Origin: Trebonia sp963773105
GTDB taxonomy: Bacteria > Actinomycetota > Actinomycetes > Streptosporangiales > Streptosporangiaceae
Direction: 5' to 3'
DNA: 64,000 nucleotides
NCBI GenBank assembly: GCA_963773105.1
Contig: CAVZAA010000005.1
Coordinates: 186,001 to 250,000, forward strand
Part shown: piece after piece, positions 25,400 to 34,009 of the stretch
Layout: every line of letters starts with the position of its first letter
Numbering within the stretch: position 1 is the stretch's first letter
The notes under the pieces: generated by a model
Databases searched by the model: none
What the model was told of the DNA's origin: nothing
The model's input: only the letters and a program-made list of their open reading frames with translations
Position numbers and translations under genes: made by a program

Positions 25400-25433
25400 C
25401 AAATCACTATAAGACCGGGCACTTCGCCGCAGG

Positions 25434-25453
25434 CACCCCCGGATTCGGGGGTG
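25434..25453. terminator. Short hairpin in the gap between the FHA and FMO genes
   Basis: CACCCCCG-GATT-CGGGGGTG, a perfect 8-bp stem with a 4-base loop, followed by another small palindrome (GCGCAGCTGCGC). It lies about 185 bases past the minus-strand FMO stop and just before the FHA start. The rest of 25403-25637 shows no gene. Confidence 0.4.
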
Positions 25454-25637
25454 TTGCGCAGCTGCGCGATGCGGTTAACTCCTGTTGGCGAGGGGCCGGG
25501 CACCGCTCGGAAACCACCTTGATGGAGGTGGAGAGGGGGGGAGTACCGGGTGGGGGGTCAGCGATGGCCCCGGGGTAGCCCGGTGTTACCACGGAAGCGG
25601 AGCCCGGCACCTCGCCAGAACGTTGGACCCGCACGAC

Positions 25638-27218
25638 TCAGGCGCTCTTGGCCGCGCTCAGATCGGCCGTGTCGGCCGGCTCGCCGCGGCCTTCCCGCGG
25701 GCGCTCCGCCTGCGGGCGTCCCGGCTCGGCGCGGGCGGCCAGCCGCTGCACCAGCGCCGGGGTGACGCGCCGGTAGGCGGCCGGGTTGATCGGGTTGATC
25801 CAATGCGAGGCACGGACACCGCGGCCGATGTTGAGGTCGAGGTCGCCAAGCACCTCGTCGACGTTGTGCATCGAGAACGGAATGATCTTGGTGCCGCGGC
25901 AGTGGTGGCCGCTGGTGGCGTCGTCCATGAACTCCAACTGCTCGGTGATCTGCTGCCTGATCGCGGCGGTATCGCGCAGCGGTACCACGCCCGCCAGGTC
26001 GGCCGCGATCCACACGGCCGCCATCTCGGCGTTCAGCGGGCTGAAGAACGAGGAGTTGTAGCCGTTGAAGTACAGGCCCGGGACGTCGATCGGCCGGATC
26101 TGGCGGTAGAGCAGGAAGTTGCCGCGCTCGTCCAGCAGCCGCCGCTGGACGTCGGCCGGGAGGAACGGCACGCCCTGGGTGAAGCCGGTTGAGCAGACGA
26201 CCAGGTTGGCCGGGAGCGTGGTGCCGTCGCTGAGCTCTGCGAACGGGCGGCCGCCGGCCGCGTAGAGCCGGGCGATGGTCCGGTCGCGGTGCACGGTGAT
26301 GCTGCCGTCGGCCACGCCCTCGAAGAAGCCCTCGGTGGCAAGCCCGATGGCGCCGCGGACGATGTCCTCCATCTGGCCGACCGGCACCAGGTCCAGCCTG
26401 GCCAGGCCGAACTGCCTGACCGAGACCGAGCCGATCGAGTTGATCATGTTGCCGCGCAGGCCCTTGCCCGGGCCGTGCAGGAACTTCTCAACCCCGCGGA
26501 GCACCCGGTACCTGAACAGGGCCTCGCCCATCCGGGTCAGCAGCAGCAACTTGAAGTTGAGCCTGCCGTTGATCTTCCTCGGCACCTTCCACAGCAGCTG
26601 CCGGGCGATCACGTCGGTGCTGGCGGCGACCGCGCTCACCGGGACGGTGACGTCGCAGGCGGACTTGCCGTAGCCGACCACGAGGACGTGCCTGCCCCTG
26701 GCCTGCTCGGCGTCGTGCAGTTCGGTGCCCGCGAGCAGCTCGCCGCCGGCCGCCGCGAACTCATCGCGGCCGGGAAAGGCCGGGATCGCGGGCTCGCAGA
26801 ACACGCCGTTGGCGACGACCACGCGGTCGAACCCGGCGGTGGTCGTCGGTCCCCCGGCGGCGGCGCCGACGTCGCGCGTGTCGACGATCCAGCCGTCGCC
26901 GGCCGGACGGGCGGCGACCACCTCGGTGTTCAGCCGCAGCGAGCCGTCCAGGCCGAAATGCGCGGCGTAGGCGGCCAAGTAGGCCTGGATCTGCTCGCCG
27001 GACGGCCACTCGGGGTAGCTCTTGGGCATCGGGAAGTCCGACAGCGAGTACTGCGCCTTCGGGCTCTGCGTGGTCAGGCCGGGGTAGCGCCTGGTCCGGC
27101 TCCACACCCCGCCGACGTCGGGCGTCTTGTCGAACACAACGACCTCGTGGCCGGCCTGGATCAGCACCTTGGCGGTGGCCAGGCCGGCCACGCCCGCGCC
27201 GATAATCGCGACTCTCAT
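25638..27218 (-). CDS. Flavin-containing monooxygenase
   Basis: Class B-type flavoprotein of 526 residues. FAD fold at the N-terminus (AIIGAGVAGLATAKVL), NADPH fold at about residue 182 (VLVVGYGKSACDVTV), and VVCSTGFTQGVPF near the C-terminal third, all typical of FMO/Baeyer-Villiger relatives. The exact BVMO fingerprint FxGxxxHxxxW is not obvious. Together with the cupin immediately upstream (two bases apart) it forms a minus-strand pair. The divergent meta-cleavage operon suggests that it oxygenates an aromatic or cyclic ketone substrate. Confidence 0.87.
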   Translation of the reverse strand: MRVAIIGAGVAGLATAKVLIQAGHEVVVFDKTPDVGGVWSRTRRYPGLTTQSPKAQYSLSDFPMPKSYPEWPSGEQIQAYLAAYAAHFGLDGSLRLNTEVVAARPAGDGWIVDTRDVGAAAGGPTTTAGFDRVVVANGVFCEPAIPAFPGRDEFAAAGGELLAGTELHDAEQARGRHVLVVGYGKSACDVTVPVSAVAASTDVIARQLLWKVPRKINGRLNFKLLLLTRMGEALFRYRVLRGVEKFLHGPGKGLRGNMINSIGSVSVRQFGLARLDLVPVGQMEDIVRGAIGLATEGFFEGVADGSITVHRDRTIARLYAAGGRPFAELSDGTTLPANLVVCSTGFTQGVPFLPADVQRRLLDERGNFLLYRQIRPIDVPGLYFNGYNSSFFSPLNAEMAAVWIAADLAGVVPLRDTAAIRQQITEQLEFMDDATSGHHCRGTKIIPFSMHNVDEVLGDLDLNIGRGVRASHWINPINPAAYRRVTPALVQRLAARAEPGRPQAERPREGRGEPADTADLSAAKSA

Positions 27219-27220
27219 GG

Positions 27221-27700
27221 CTAGCGGACCTCGGGCGGCAGCTGCAGCTGGATGCCGAAGTCTTGCATGATCTTCTTCAGCAGCCGGACGTCCTTCGGAC
27301 CGGGCGGCAACTCCCCGAGCGCCTCGTAGTACCCCTCGAGCCCGGCGGGCGAGACGACCGAGATGATCCGCGACTCCTCGTCATAGGGGTTCCTGAACGT
27401 GTGCACCACGTCGCGCGGCAGATAGAGGTAGTCGCCCAGCTCGAGCGTGAAGTCCTCGCCGCCGAGCTGGACGTCGAGGCGTCCGGAGAGGCAGATGAAG
27501 GACTCGTCCTCGCGGGTGTGCAGGTGCGGAGGCGGGCCGTCGACCTTCGCAGGCACCGAGTACTCGAACAGCGAGTACGCGTCGTGGGTGGACTTGCCAT
27601 CGGTCTTCATCGTGATGCCGAGCCCAATCGCCGCGATCGCGTGGCCCGCACGCGAGCGCAGCATGTAGCCGCCGCCTAGTGACACGACTTCCTCCTTCAC
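27221..27700 (-). CDS. Cupin-domain protein
   Basis: Single-domain cupin of 159 residues. The first metal motif is PPPHLHTREDESFICLSG (two His, a Glu-type ligand), the second YLPRDVVHTFRN. This is the RmlC-like/quercetinase-like fold, possibly a metal-dependent dioxygenase or isomerase. It starts with GTG 27700 and ends two bases before the FMO start, so the two are coupled. The 160 bases to the IclR gene contain no other gene. Confidence 0.85.
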   Translation of the reverse strand: MKEEVVSLGGGYMLRSRAGHAIAAIGLGITMKTDGKSTHDAYSLFEYSVPAKVDGPPPHLHTREDESFICLSGRLDVQLGGEDFTLELGDYLYLPRDVVHTFRNPYDEESRIISVVSPAGLEGYYEALGELPPGPKDVRLLKKIMQDFGIQLQLPPEVR

Positions 27701-27862
27701 CTCAACCGCCGGCGATCATCGGTGTGCCGGAGATCACAGCGTGTGCGCGGTCTTGCGGCTAAGGCAAATACCCGTCCCAGCCATTGGGACACTTCCACCG
27801 GGAGGCGGTCGGGCGACGGCGGCGGGCCAGCCGGCGTCAGGCGTCGGGTTCAGCCGGGGGAC

Positions 27863-28633
27863 TCACCGGCGGGTGGAGTAGGCGCGCGACACCGCCGCCG
27901 CCGCCAGCCGCACGGCGGGCCCGATCCGCTCGGCCCGGACCAGTCCGGTCGGCCCGGTGACCGACAGCGCGGCCGCAACCTGGCCGAGCGGGCCGAAGAC
28001 GGGCGCGGCGACGCAGCTGATGCCGATGTTGCCCTCTTCCCGGTCGACCGCCCAGCCTCTGGCCGGGATCGCGGTCAGCTCCCGCAGCACCGCCACCGGG
28101 CTGGTCAGCGTGCGCGGCGTCCGTGGCGGCAGGCCGGCCGCCAGGACCGCCTCGATCGTCGCGGCGTCGCTGTAGGCCAGGATCGCGCGGCCGAGGGCGG
28201 AGCAGTGCGCGGGGATCTTGCCCCCGGCCTGCTCGAGCATCGGCATCGGCCGGTGCCCGCTGATCCGCTCGACCACCAGGACCTGGGTGCCCTCGAGAAC
28301 GCCGAGCTGCACCGTGGTCTTGGCCGCGGTGTACAGGTCCTGCAGGAACGGCAGCGCCGCCTCGCGCAGCTCGTGCCTGATCGGCGCCAGGCTGGAGATC
28401 TCGAACAACCGGTTGCCGACCCGGTAGCGGTCCTTGGGCTTGTCGAGCCATCCGAGTTTGATCATCCGGTCGGCCACCCGGTGGGTGGTCGAGCGGGGCA
28501 TGCCCGAGCGCGCGACCAGGGCGGCCAGGGTCAGCTCGCGATGGGTGGCGTCGAAGGCGCCGAGTATCGCCGCCGCTCGGTCGAGCCCGCCCACCCCCTC
28601 AGAACCATCGTCCCGCTTAGCGGGACTCATCAT
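27863..28633 (-). CDS. IclR-family transcriptional regulator
   Basis: Regulator of 256 residues. N-terminal winged helix (about 15-75): GLDRAAAILGAFDA, LTLAALVARSGMPRSTTHRVAD. C-terminal effector-binding domain with PAHCSALGRAILAY, GWAVDREEGNIGISCVAAPV and ALSVTGP, standard IclR segments. I choose ATG 28633, with GGAG just upstream; an in-frame GTG at 28675 would extend it. It is divergent from the meta-cleavage operon and probably controls both directions in response to an aromatic intermediate. Confidence 0.92.
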   Translation of the reverse strand: MMSPAKRDDGSEGVGGLDRAAAILGAFDATHRELTLAALVARSGMPRSTTHRVADRMIKLGWLDKPKDRYRVGNRLFEISSLAPIRHELREAALPFLQDLYTAAKTTVQLGVLEGTQVLVVERISGHRPMPMLEQAGGKIPAHCSALGRAILAYSDAATIEAVLAAGLPPRTPRTLTSPVAVLRELTAIPARGWAVDREEGNIGISCVAAPVFGPLGQVAAALSVTGPTGLVRAERIGPAVRLAAAAVSRAYSTRR

Positions 28634-28691
28634 TGGCTCCTGCGTCCATACGGGTGATGCTAAACCCATCGCCACCCACGACCTAGCGGGA
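28610..28691. promoter_or_regulatory. Candidate IclR operator
   Basis: GTCCCGC-TTA-GCGGGAC, a perfect 7-bp palindrome at 28610-28626 overlapping the first codons of the IclR gene. A second half-site, TAGCGGGA, lies at 28684-28691, about 50 bases before the cupin start. The placement between divergent promoters fits autoregulation. Confidence 0.4.
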
Positions 28692-28739
28692 AAGTACCGA
28701 CCTGCCTACGGTCGACGGCGGACGAACGGAGACGATCTG

Positions 28740-29243
28740 ATGGCGCAATCCGGGCCCGACTTCACCCTGGCCGATTTCCTCGGCGGCCTCTCCGACATCG
28801 TGCGACCGGTCATGGCGCGACCGGTGGTGGTGCACGCGGGCGAGCTCGAGGCGCTGCCGGCCGGCCACGTCCACAATCCGTCCGCGCTGTCGATCGCCGG
28901 CCGGCTGCCGACCGCCACGTTCGAGATCTTCCGGCAGACCATTCCGCCCGGCCTCAGCTCCGACATGCAGCGGCACCACCACGAGACGGTGCACTTCGTC
29001 ATCTCCGGCGACGGGCACAGCGAGATCGAGGACGAGACCGCGGCCTGGTCGACCGGGGACTTCATCTACACCCCGCCGTGGACCTGGCACCGCCACTACA
29101 ACGACTCCGCCGACGCCCCGGCCGAGTTTCTGACCATCGAGAACTCGCGGCTGCTGGGCCTGCTCGGCGTCGGGCGGCGGCAGAGCGCCGGGCTGGCGAC
29201 GCTGGCAGAGGCCCGGGCTCGGTTCGGGAAGGACGCCGCATGA
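28740..29243 (+). CDS. Cupin-domain protein of the aromatic operon
   Basis: Cupin of 167 residues. First motif: QRHHHETVHFVISGDGHSE (His, His, Glu plus Gly turn). Second motif: YTPPWTWHRHYN. Metal-binding residues are all present, so a dioxygenase or thiol-independent isomerase activity is possible. It resembles the one-domain relatives of gentisate dioxygenase-type cupins. The ATG at 28740 is the first gene of the plus-strand operon, and its stop overlaps the hydrolase start. It may act upstream of ring cleavage. Confidence 0.83.
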   Translation: MAQSGPDFTLADFLGGLSDIVRPVMARPVVVHAGELEALPAGHVHNPSALSIAGRLPTATFEIFRQTIPPGLSSDMQRHHHETVHFVISGDGHSEIEDETAAWSTGDFIYTPPWTWHRHYNDSADAPAEFLTIENSRLLGLLGVGRRQSAGLATLAEARARFGKDAA

Positions 29244-30142
29244 ACGGCCCCCCATCCCCCCTGGCCACCCACGTCAGCATCTGGGGCGAGCTCGGCGACG
29301 TCGATCACGAGCTGCGGCACGTGGACGTCGGCGGGGTACGCACCCGGGTGCTGCGGGCCGGGTCGGGCCCCGACCTGATCCTGCTGCACGGGACCGGCGG
29401 GCACCTGGAGGCCTACGCGCGCGACATCGCCGGTCTGGCCGCCGACTTCCGCGTCACCGCCTACGACATGGTCGGGCACGGCTGGTCGGACCTGCCGGAC
29501 ACGCCCTACACCATCGACGTGCTCTCCGATCACCTGACCGGCCTGATGGACGCGCTCGGCGTCTCCCGCGCGCACCTGTCGGGCGAATCACTCGGCGGCT
29601 GGGTGGCCGCCTGGACGGCCGCCCGCCACCCGGGCCGGGTGGACCGGCTGGTGCTGAACACGCCCGGCAACATCGCCAACAAGCCCGCGGTGATGGCCAG
29701 GATGCGGGACAGCACCTTGGCGGCCGTGCAGGACCCAAGTGACGCGACGGTCCGCCGCCGGGTGGAGTTCCTGTTCCACCACAAGGAGATGGTGACCGAC
29801 GAGTTGGTCAACCTGCGCCGTGCGGTCTACGGCCGGGACGGGTTCCTGCGTGCGATCAACAACACGCTCGTGCTCCAGGACCCGGAGGTGCGCAAGGACT
29901 TCGCCTGGGATCCGGCCTGGGTCGGCCAGGTGTCAGCCCCGACCCTGCTGCTGTGGACCGAGCACGACCCGACCGGCGGCCTCGACGAGGCCGCGATGCT
30001 GCTCGGCTGGCTGCCCGACGCCCGCCTGCACGTGATCGCGGACGCGGGCCACTGGCCGCAGTGGGAGAAGCCAGGCGAGTTCCTCAGCGCCCACCACGAC
30101 TTCCTGATCCTGGGCAAGGACCCAGGCGGAGACAGCTTGTGA
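29240..30142 (+). CDS. Meta-cleavage-product alpha/beta hydrolase (MhpC-like)
   Basis: Alpha/beta hydrolase of 300 residues. The nucleophile elbow is LSGESLGGW, the oxyanion loop LLHGTGGHLE, acid in WTEHDPTGG and base in ADAGHWPQWE. Length, motif set and position before mhpB-mhpD support hydrolysis of a ring-fission product (2-hydroxymuconic semialdehyde type) to a dienoate plus an acid. The ATG at 29240 overlaps the cupin stop. The first 20 bases after the start match the GC-rich repeat found in the LLM gene, so the extreme N-terminus may be repeat-derived. Confidence 0.87.
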   Translation: MNGPPSPLATHVSIWGELGDVDHELRHVDVGGVRTRVLRAGSGPDLILLHGTGGHLEAYARDIAGLAADFRVTAYDMVGHGWSDLPDTPYTIDVLSDHLTGLMDALGVSRAHLSGESLGGWVAAWTAARHPGRVDRLVLNTPGNIANKPAVMARMRDSTLAAVQDPSDATVRRRVEFLFHHKEMVTDELVNLRRAVYGRDGFLRAINNTLVLQDPEVRKDFAWDPAWVGQVSAPTLLLWTEHDPTGGLDEAAMLLGWLPDARLHVIADAGHWPQWEKPGEFLSAHHDFLILGKDPGGDSL

Positions 30143-30191
30143 GCGAGCGGAGGGACACCCCGAGCGCCCCGCAGCGAGTGGGAGGCACCGC

Positions 30192-31139
30192 GTGAGTGAG
30201 ATCATCGGCCTCGTCGGCATCTCCCATTCGCCCTTCGCCACGATGCTCCCGCCGCCGGACGCGTCGCAGCCGGGCGGCCGGTTCTTGGCCGACGCCGCGC
30301 GGGTGGCGTCGACGGTCGCCGGGCTGGCGCCCGACGCGGTGGTAGTGATCGGCCCCGACCACTTCCACGCCAACTTCTACGACGTGATGCCGCCGTTCGT
30401 ACTCGGGGTCGAGGAGGCGGAGGGATTCGGCGACTTCGGCAGCAGATCGGGTCCGCTGCCGGTCGCCGCCGGGCTGGCCTGGCCGATCAGGGACGGGCTG
30501 GCCGAGGCGGGATTCGACGTGGCGCTGTCCTACGCGCTGACCGTCGACCACGGCATCGTCCAGAGCTATGACCTGGTCTGCGGCGGCAGCGGCGCGGGCG
30601 CGGGGGTCCCGCTGGTGCCGCTCGTCGTCAACACCGCCGCGCCGCCGCTGCCGAGCCTGCGGCGGTGCGCGGCGCTCGGGGCGGCGCTGGGGGCCGCGAT
30701 CCGCGCGGCCGAGTTCGGCGGCCGGGTGCTGCTCATCGCCAGCGGCGGCCTCTCGCACTGGCTGCCGTCCAACGACCCGCGCGACTGCTCGGTCGCCGCC
30801 GGGCGGCGCGCGTCCGTCATCCACGGGCGCAAGGACGTCCGCGCCGTCGCGGCCGCCCGCGAGCCTGCGGTGCGGGCGATGGGCGGGAACCCGAACGCGC
30901 ACGTCAACTCCGAATGGGACGGCTGGTTCCTCAAGCAGCTGGCCGACGGGGACCTGGCCCCCGTCGCCGAACTCAGCGACGCGGGGCTGCAAGAGAACGC
31001 GGGCCGGGGCGGACACGAGATCCGCACCTGGCTGGCGGGGTTCGCCGCGGTGCGCGCCCCGCTAGTGTGGACGAGCTACGAGGCGGTGCCCGAGTGGATC
31101 ACGGGCATGGGCATCGGCACGACCTTCGAGGTGAGCTGA
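30192..31139 (+). CDS. mhpB: Extradiol catechol dioxygenase (MhpB / LigB type)
   Basis: Class III extradiol ring-cleavage dioxygenase of 315 residues, relative of 2,3-dihydroxyphenylpropionate 1,2-dioxygenase. Visible are GISHSPFA near the N-terminus (iron-ligand His), VVVIGPDHFHANFYD, LTVDHGIVQSYD and LIASGGLSHWLPSNDP. These carry the conserved histidines that bind Fe(II) and act as acid-base. It has its own GTG start at 30192, 49 bases after the hydrolase. It supplies the substrate for that hydrolase. Confidence 0.92.
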   Translation: MSEIIGLVGISHSPFATMLPPPDASQPGGRFLADAARVASTVAGLAPDAVVVIGPDHFHANFYDVMPPFVLGVEEAEGFGDFGSRSGPLPVAAGLAWPIRDGLAEAGFDVALSYALTVDHGIVQSYDLVCGGSGAGAGVPLVPLVVNTAAPPLPSLRRCAALGAALGAAIRAAEFGGRVLLIASGGLSHWLPSNDPRDCSVAAGRRASVIHGRKDVRAVAAAREPAVRAMGGNPNAHVNSEWDGWFLKQLADGDLAPVAELSDAGLQENAGRGGHEIRTWLAGFAAVRAPLVWTSYEAVPEWITGMGIGTTFEVS

Positions 31140-31140
31140 C

Positions 31141-31968
31141 ATGGCAATCGTCAACCGCGCGCTCGACGGCGACGCCGTCAAGGCGCTGGAGATGCTCACC
31201 GCCGCCCGCGCCGCCCGGCGGCCCTGCCCCCCGGTACGCGGCCTGCTGCCCGCCGGGGACGTCGACGCCGCCTACGCCGTGCAGTCCGCCTGGGTCGCCG
31301 ATCAGGTCGCGGCCGGGGCCCGGGTCATCGGCCGGAAGATCGGGCTGACCAACCCGGTCGTGCAGGCGCAGTTCGGCGTCGACCGGCCCGACTTCGGGGT
31401 GCTGTTCGACAGCATGGCCTGCTTGCCTAACACCCCCATCGACCGCGCGCGCACCCTGCAGCCCAAGATCGAGGCCGAGATCGCGTTCGTGCTGGCGGAG
31501 GACCTGACCGGCGCCTTGATCGGCCCGGCCGAGGTCGCCGCCGCCACCGCCCACGTCGTCGCCGCACTGGAGATCGTGGACAGCCGGATCGCCGGCTGGG
31601 ACATCGGCATCGTCGACACGATCGCCGACAACGGCTCATCCGGCCTTTTCGTGCTCGGCGACCGGCGACAGCCGCTCGGTCGCCTTGACCTGGCCGAGTG
31701 CGCCATGACGCTGCGCCGCGGCCAAGACGGGCGGGGCGGCGAGGTGGTGTCGACGGGGACGGGCGCCTCCATCCTCGGGCACCCGCTCGCCGCCGTCGCC
31801 TGGCTGGCGGCGGCCGCGCGCGACCACGGAAGCCCGCTGCGGGCCGGCGAGGTCATACTCTCCGGCTCCCTCGGCCCGATGGTTCCCGTCGCCCCCGGCG
31901 ACGCCTTCCACGCCGACATCAGCGGGGTCGGGCAGGTCAGCGCCGTCTTCGCGGGAGGAACGACATGA
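31141..31968 (+). CDS. mhpD: 2-keto-4-pentenoate hydratase
   Basis: Hydratase of the MhpD/fumarylacetoacetase-like family, 275 residues. GRKIGLTNP, the acidic metal-binding part KIEAEIAFVL and VDSRI then SGLFVLG are family hallmarks. It adds water to 2-hydroxypenta-2,4-dienoate to give 4-hydroxy-2-oxovalerate. It starts one base after mhpB. The next steps normally need MhpE aldolase and MhpF dehydrogenase, and only a stump of mhpF remains here. Confidence 0.93.
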   Translation: MAIVNRALDGDAVKALEMLTAARAARRPCPPVRGLLPAGDVDAAYAVQSAWVADQVAAGARVIGRKIGLTNPVVQAQFGVDRPDFGVLFDSMACLPNTPIDRARTLQPKIEAEIAFVLAEDLTGALIGPAEVAAATAHVVAALEIVDSRIAGWDIGIVDTIADNGSSGLFVLGDRRQPLGRLDLAECAMTLRRGQDGRGGEVVSTGTGASILGHPLAAVAWLAAAARDHGSPLRAGEVILSGSLGPMVPVAPGDAFHADISGVGQVSAVFAGGTT

Positions 31969-32036
31969 CGGGAAAGGCCCAGGCCGCGGTCATCGGGTCG
32001 ATCTGCCGCCCCTCCGCCGTAGCAGCAGGCCGGTGA
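31965..32036 (+). pseudogene. mhpF: Truncated acetaldehyde dehydrogenase (first 12 codons only)
   Basis: The ATG overlaps the mhpD stop (ATGA) and has a strong ribosome site (GGGAGGAA). The product begins MTGKAQAAVIGS, which fits the N-terminus of MhpF/BphJ acylating acetaldehyde dehydrogenases. In those the next residues are GNIGTDL of the NAD fold. Instead the frame runs into unrelated DNA (ICRPSAVAAGR) and stops at 32036. The junction is near 32000. The rest of mhpF and any mhpE are missing from the window. Confidence 0.7.
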
Positions 32037-32247
32037 TCAGGCCGCTGGCAAAGGTGATCAGGAGGACCAGCCACAGCGACGCGGTGATCTTCGGCACCCA
32101 GAGGTAGATGCTCACCTTCTGCGTGTTGACCAGGATGAACCAGACCGCCGCCACCACGATCACGAGAACGGTGATCGTCTTCGAGGTGATCTTCACCCCG
32201 GCCACCTTCTTCGGCCCGTTACCTGTCTTTACCCCCGTAGTAGACAT
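31990..32247 (-). CDS. LapA-like two-helix membrane protein
   Basis: Small protein of 85 residues with two membrane helices (TITVLVIVVAAVWFILVN and LWLVLLITFASGLITGLLL) joined by the NTQKVSIYLWVP turn, as in the lipopolysaccharide assembly protein A domain family. A GAGG-type site precedes the ATG at 32247. Its last codons and TGA are antisense to the mhpF stump, so the native 3' end was probably lost in the same rearrangement, with only a few residues changed. Confidence 0.8.
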   Translation of the reverse strand: MSTTGVKTGNGPKKVAGVKITSKTITVLVIVVAAVWFILVNTQKVSIYLWVPKITASLWLVLLITFASGLITGLLLRRRGGRSTR

Positions 32248-32394
32248 CTTCCGCCTCAACTTCCCCCGTCACACTCCCATCCCGATACGGACAGTAGTTC
32301 CCGAAGCACACTAAAGTAACCAGCCGGACTATCCGTTGGCCCTTCATCCGGCGCGGGTGAAGTGCCTGCGCGGGCTGCGGGCGATGATGACGCC

Positions 32395-33831
32395 ATGACC
32401 GATACCGAGCTGGCGGGTACGCTCGCGGGTTCCCTGGCCGGCGTGCGGATGGACGGCGAGCTGCCGCGGCAGGCGGACCTCGGACGGGTGTTCGACCAGC
32501 TCGACTTCCAGCTCGCGACCCAGGCCTACCTGTGGGCGCTGCCGCTGGTCTCCTGCGCGCAGTGGCAGGCGCAGCACCGCGACCTGTTCGGCGCGACCAG
32601 CTACGACCTGGTCCACTACGCGACCTACCAGGACAAGCTCGGCATACTGACCGCCAACGCCACCACGCCCTACACGATCGCGCTGATCGACCTGAGCGAG
32701 ACCGGCCCGGTCATGATCGAGGTACCGCCCGGCCCGACCGCGGGCGGCCTGTCGGACTTCTGGCAGCGAGAGTTCGCCGTTCTGGGCGAGATGGGCCCCG
32801 ATCAGGGGCGGGGCGGCAGGCATCTGATCGTCCCGCCGGGACAGCAGGCGCGCGCGCCCGACGGGTACTACGTGCACCAGTCGACCGGCATGAACGCGTT
32901 CTTCGGGTTCCGCACCCTGGACCCTGACCCGAGACACGCGCGGGCCCAGGCCCGGGCGGTGCGGATCACGCCGGCCGACGGGCGGGCCGCCCCGGCCACC
33001 CGGATTGTCTCGCCCATGGGCCGCCGGTGGAGCGCGGTCCAGCCGAGCGGACTCGAGTACTGGGCACGCCTGCACGATATCTACCAGCGCGAGCTCGTCG
33101 ACGAGCGCGATCGCTTCTACCTGGCCATGCTGCGCCAGCTCGGGATAGCGAAGGGCAGGCCGTTCACCCCGGGCGACCGGCTGGCGGCCATCTTGACCCA
33201 GGCGTCCGCCACCGGCGAGCTGATGGCCCAGGCCAACTCGTTCGCCAAGCGGTTCACGGGCAGTCGCTACTGGCCCGACCGGCAATGGGACCGGGTGCTG
33301 CCGATGAGCAATTCCGCTCAGCGGGGCGACGGCTACGACGAGCTCCTCGAGCGCACCTCGTGGTTCTACGAGGCGGTGACGTTCTCCGAGGCGATGAAGA
33401 GCCAGACGCCGGGCAAGGGCCAGGCCTACCTCAGCTCCTACACCGATTCCGGCGGCGCTTGGCTGGACGGCGGCGCCAGCTACACCCTGCACGTTCCCGC
33501 TGACCCGCCCGCCCGGCTGTTCTGGTCGGTCACGGTCTACGACGCGGGCACCCGCTGCCTCATCGACAACGACCAGCAGCGCGGCGACCGCGGCTCACGC
33601 GACCGGGACCTGACGCGAGGGGCCGACGGCTCGGTCGACCTTTACTTCGGTCCCACGGCCCCGGCTGGCCGCGAATCCAACTGGGTGCAGACCATCCCCG
33701 GCCGGCACTGGTTCTGCTACGTCCGCTTTTACGGCCCGCTGGAGCCGTACTTCGACCGAACCTGGAAGCTGGGCGACATCCACCCAGGCCTTAAGCCGCA
33801 GGCGCCCCGGCCCCGGCGCGGCTCGGCGTAA
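32395..33831 (+). CDS. DUF1254/DUF1214-domain protein
   Basis: Protein of 478 residues. The N-terminal DUF1254 part (about 35-180) reads AYLWALPLVSCAQWQ, TPYTIALIDL and MIEVPPGPTAGGLSDFW. The C-terminal DUF1214 part (about 350-465) has FWSVTVYDAGTRCLIDN, DLYFGPTAP and FCYVRFYGPLEPYFD. This two-domain protein is widespread but its function is unknown; no signal peptide is seen here. It stands alone between the LapA-like and FGE genes. Confidence 0.88.
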   Translation: MTDTELAGTLAGSLAGVRMDGELPRQADLGRVFDQLDFQLATQAYLWALPLVSCAQWQAQHRDLFGATSYDLVHYATYQDKLGILTANATTPYTIALIDLSETGPVMIEVPPGPTAGGLSDFWQREFAVLGEMGPDQGRGGRHLIVPPGQQARAPDGYYVHQSTGMNAFFGFRTLDPDPRHARAQARAVRITPADGRAAPATRIVSPMGRRWSAVQPSGLEYWARLHDIYQRELVDERDRFYLAMLRQLGIAKGRPFTPGDRLAAILTQASATGELMAQANSFAKRFTGSRYWPDRQWDRVLPMSNSAQRGDGYDELLERTSWFYEAVTFSEAMKSQTPGKGQAYLSSYTDSGGAWLDGGASYTLHVPADPPARLFWSVTVYDAGTRCLIDNDQQRGDRGSRDRDLTRGADGSVDLYFGPTAPAGRESNWVQTIPGRHWFCYVRFYGPLEPYFDRTWKLGDIHPGLKPQAPRPRRGSA

Positions 33832-33892
33832 CCGAGGAGCGCCAGAGCGCGCGTCGGGAGGCGTGTGGTCGGGATGTACCGCGCCGATAAAT

Positions 33893-34009
33893 CTGTCGGC
33901 TACGCCACCGACCGAACTGCCGATCTGTCATCTGCGCCATCGACCGCGCCTATTGGTGTCGATGGCGCAGATGACAGGTGACGTTTGGTGTCGATGGCGT
34001 AGCCGACAG
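33893..34009. repeat. Nested palindromic repeat element, copy 1
   Basis: Outer arms of 15 bp (33893-33907 with 33995-34009, CTGTCGGCTACGCCA) enclose an inner perfect 20-bp inverted repeat (33925-33944 with 33958-33977) around a 13-base loop. The two right arms also resemble each other (TTGGTGTCGATGGCG). A related element is at 49765-49815. It supplies the last 30 or so codons of the FGE frame. Confidence 0.8.
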
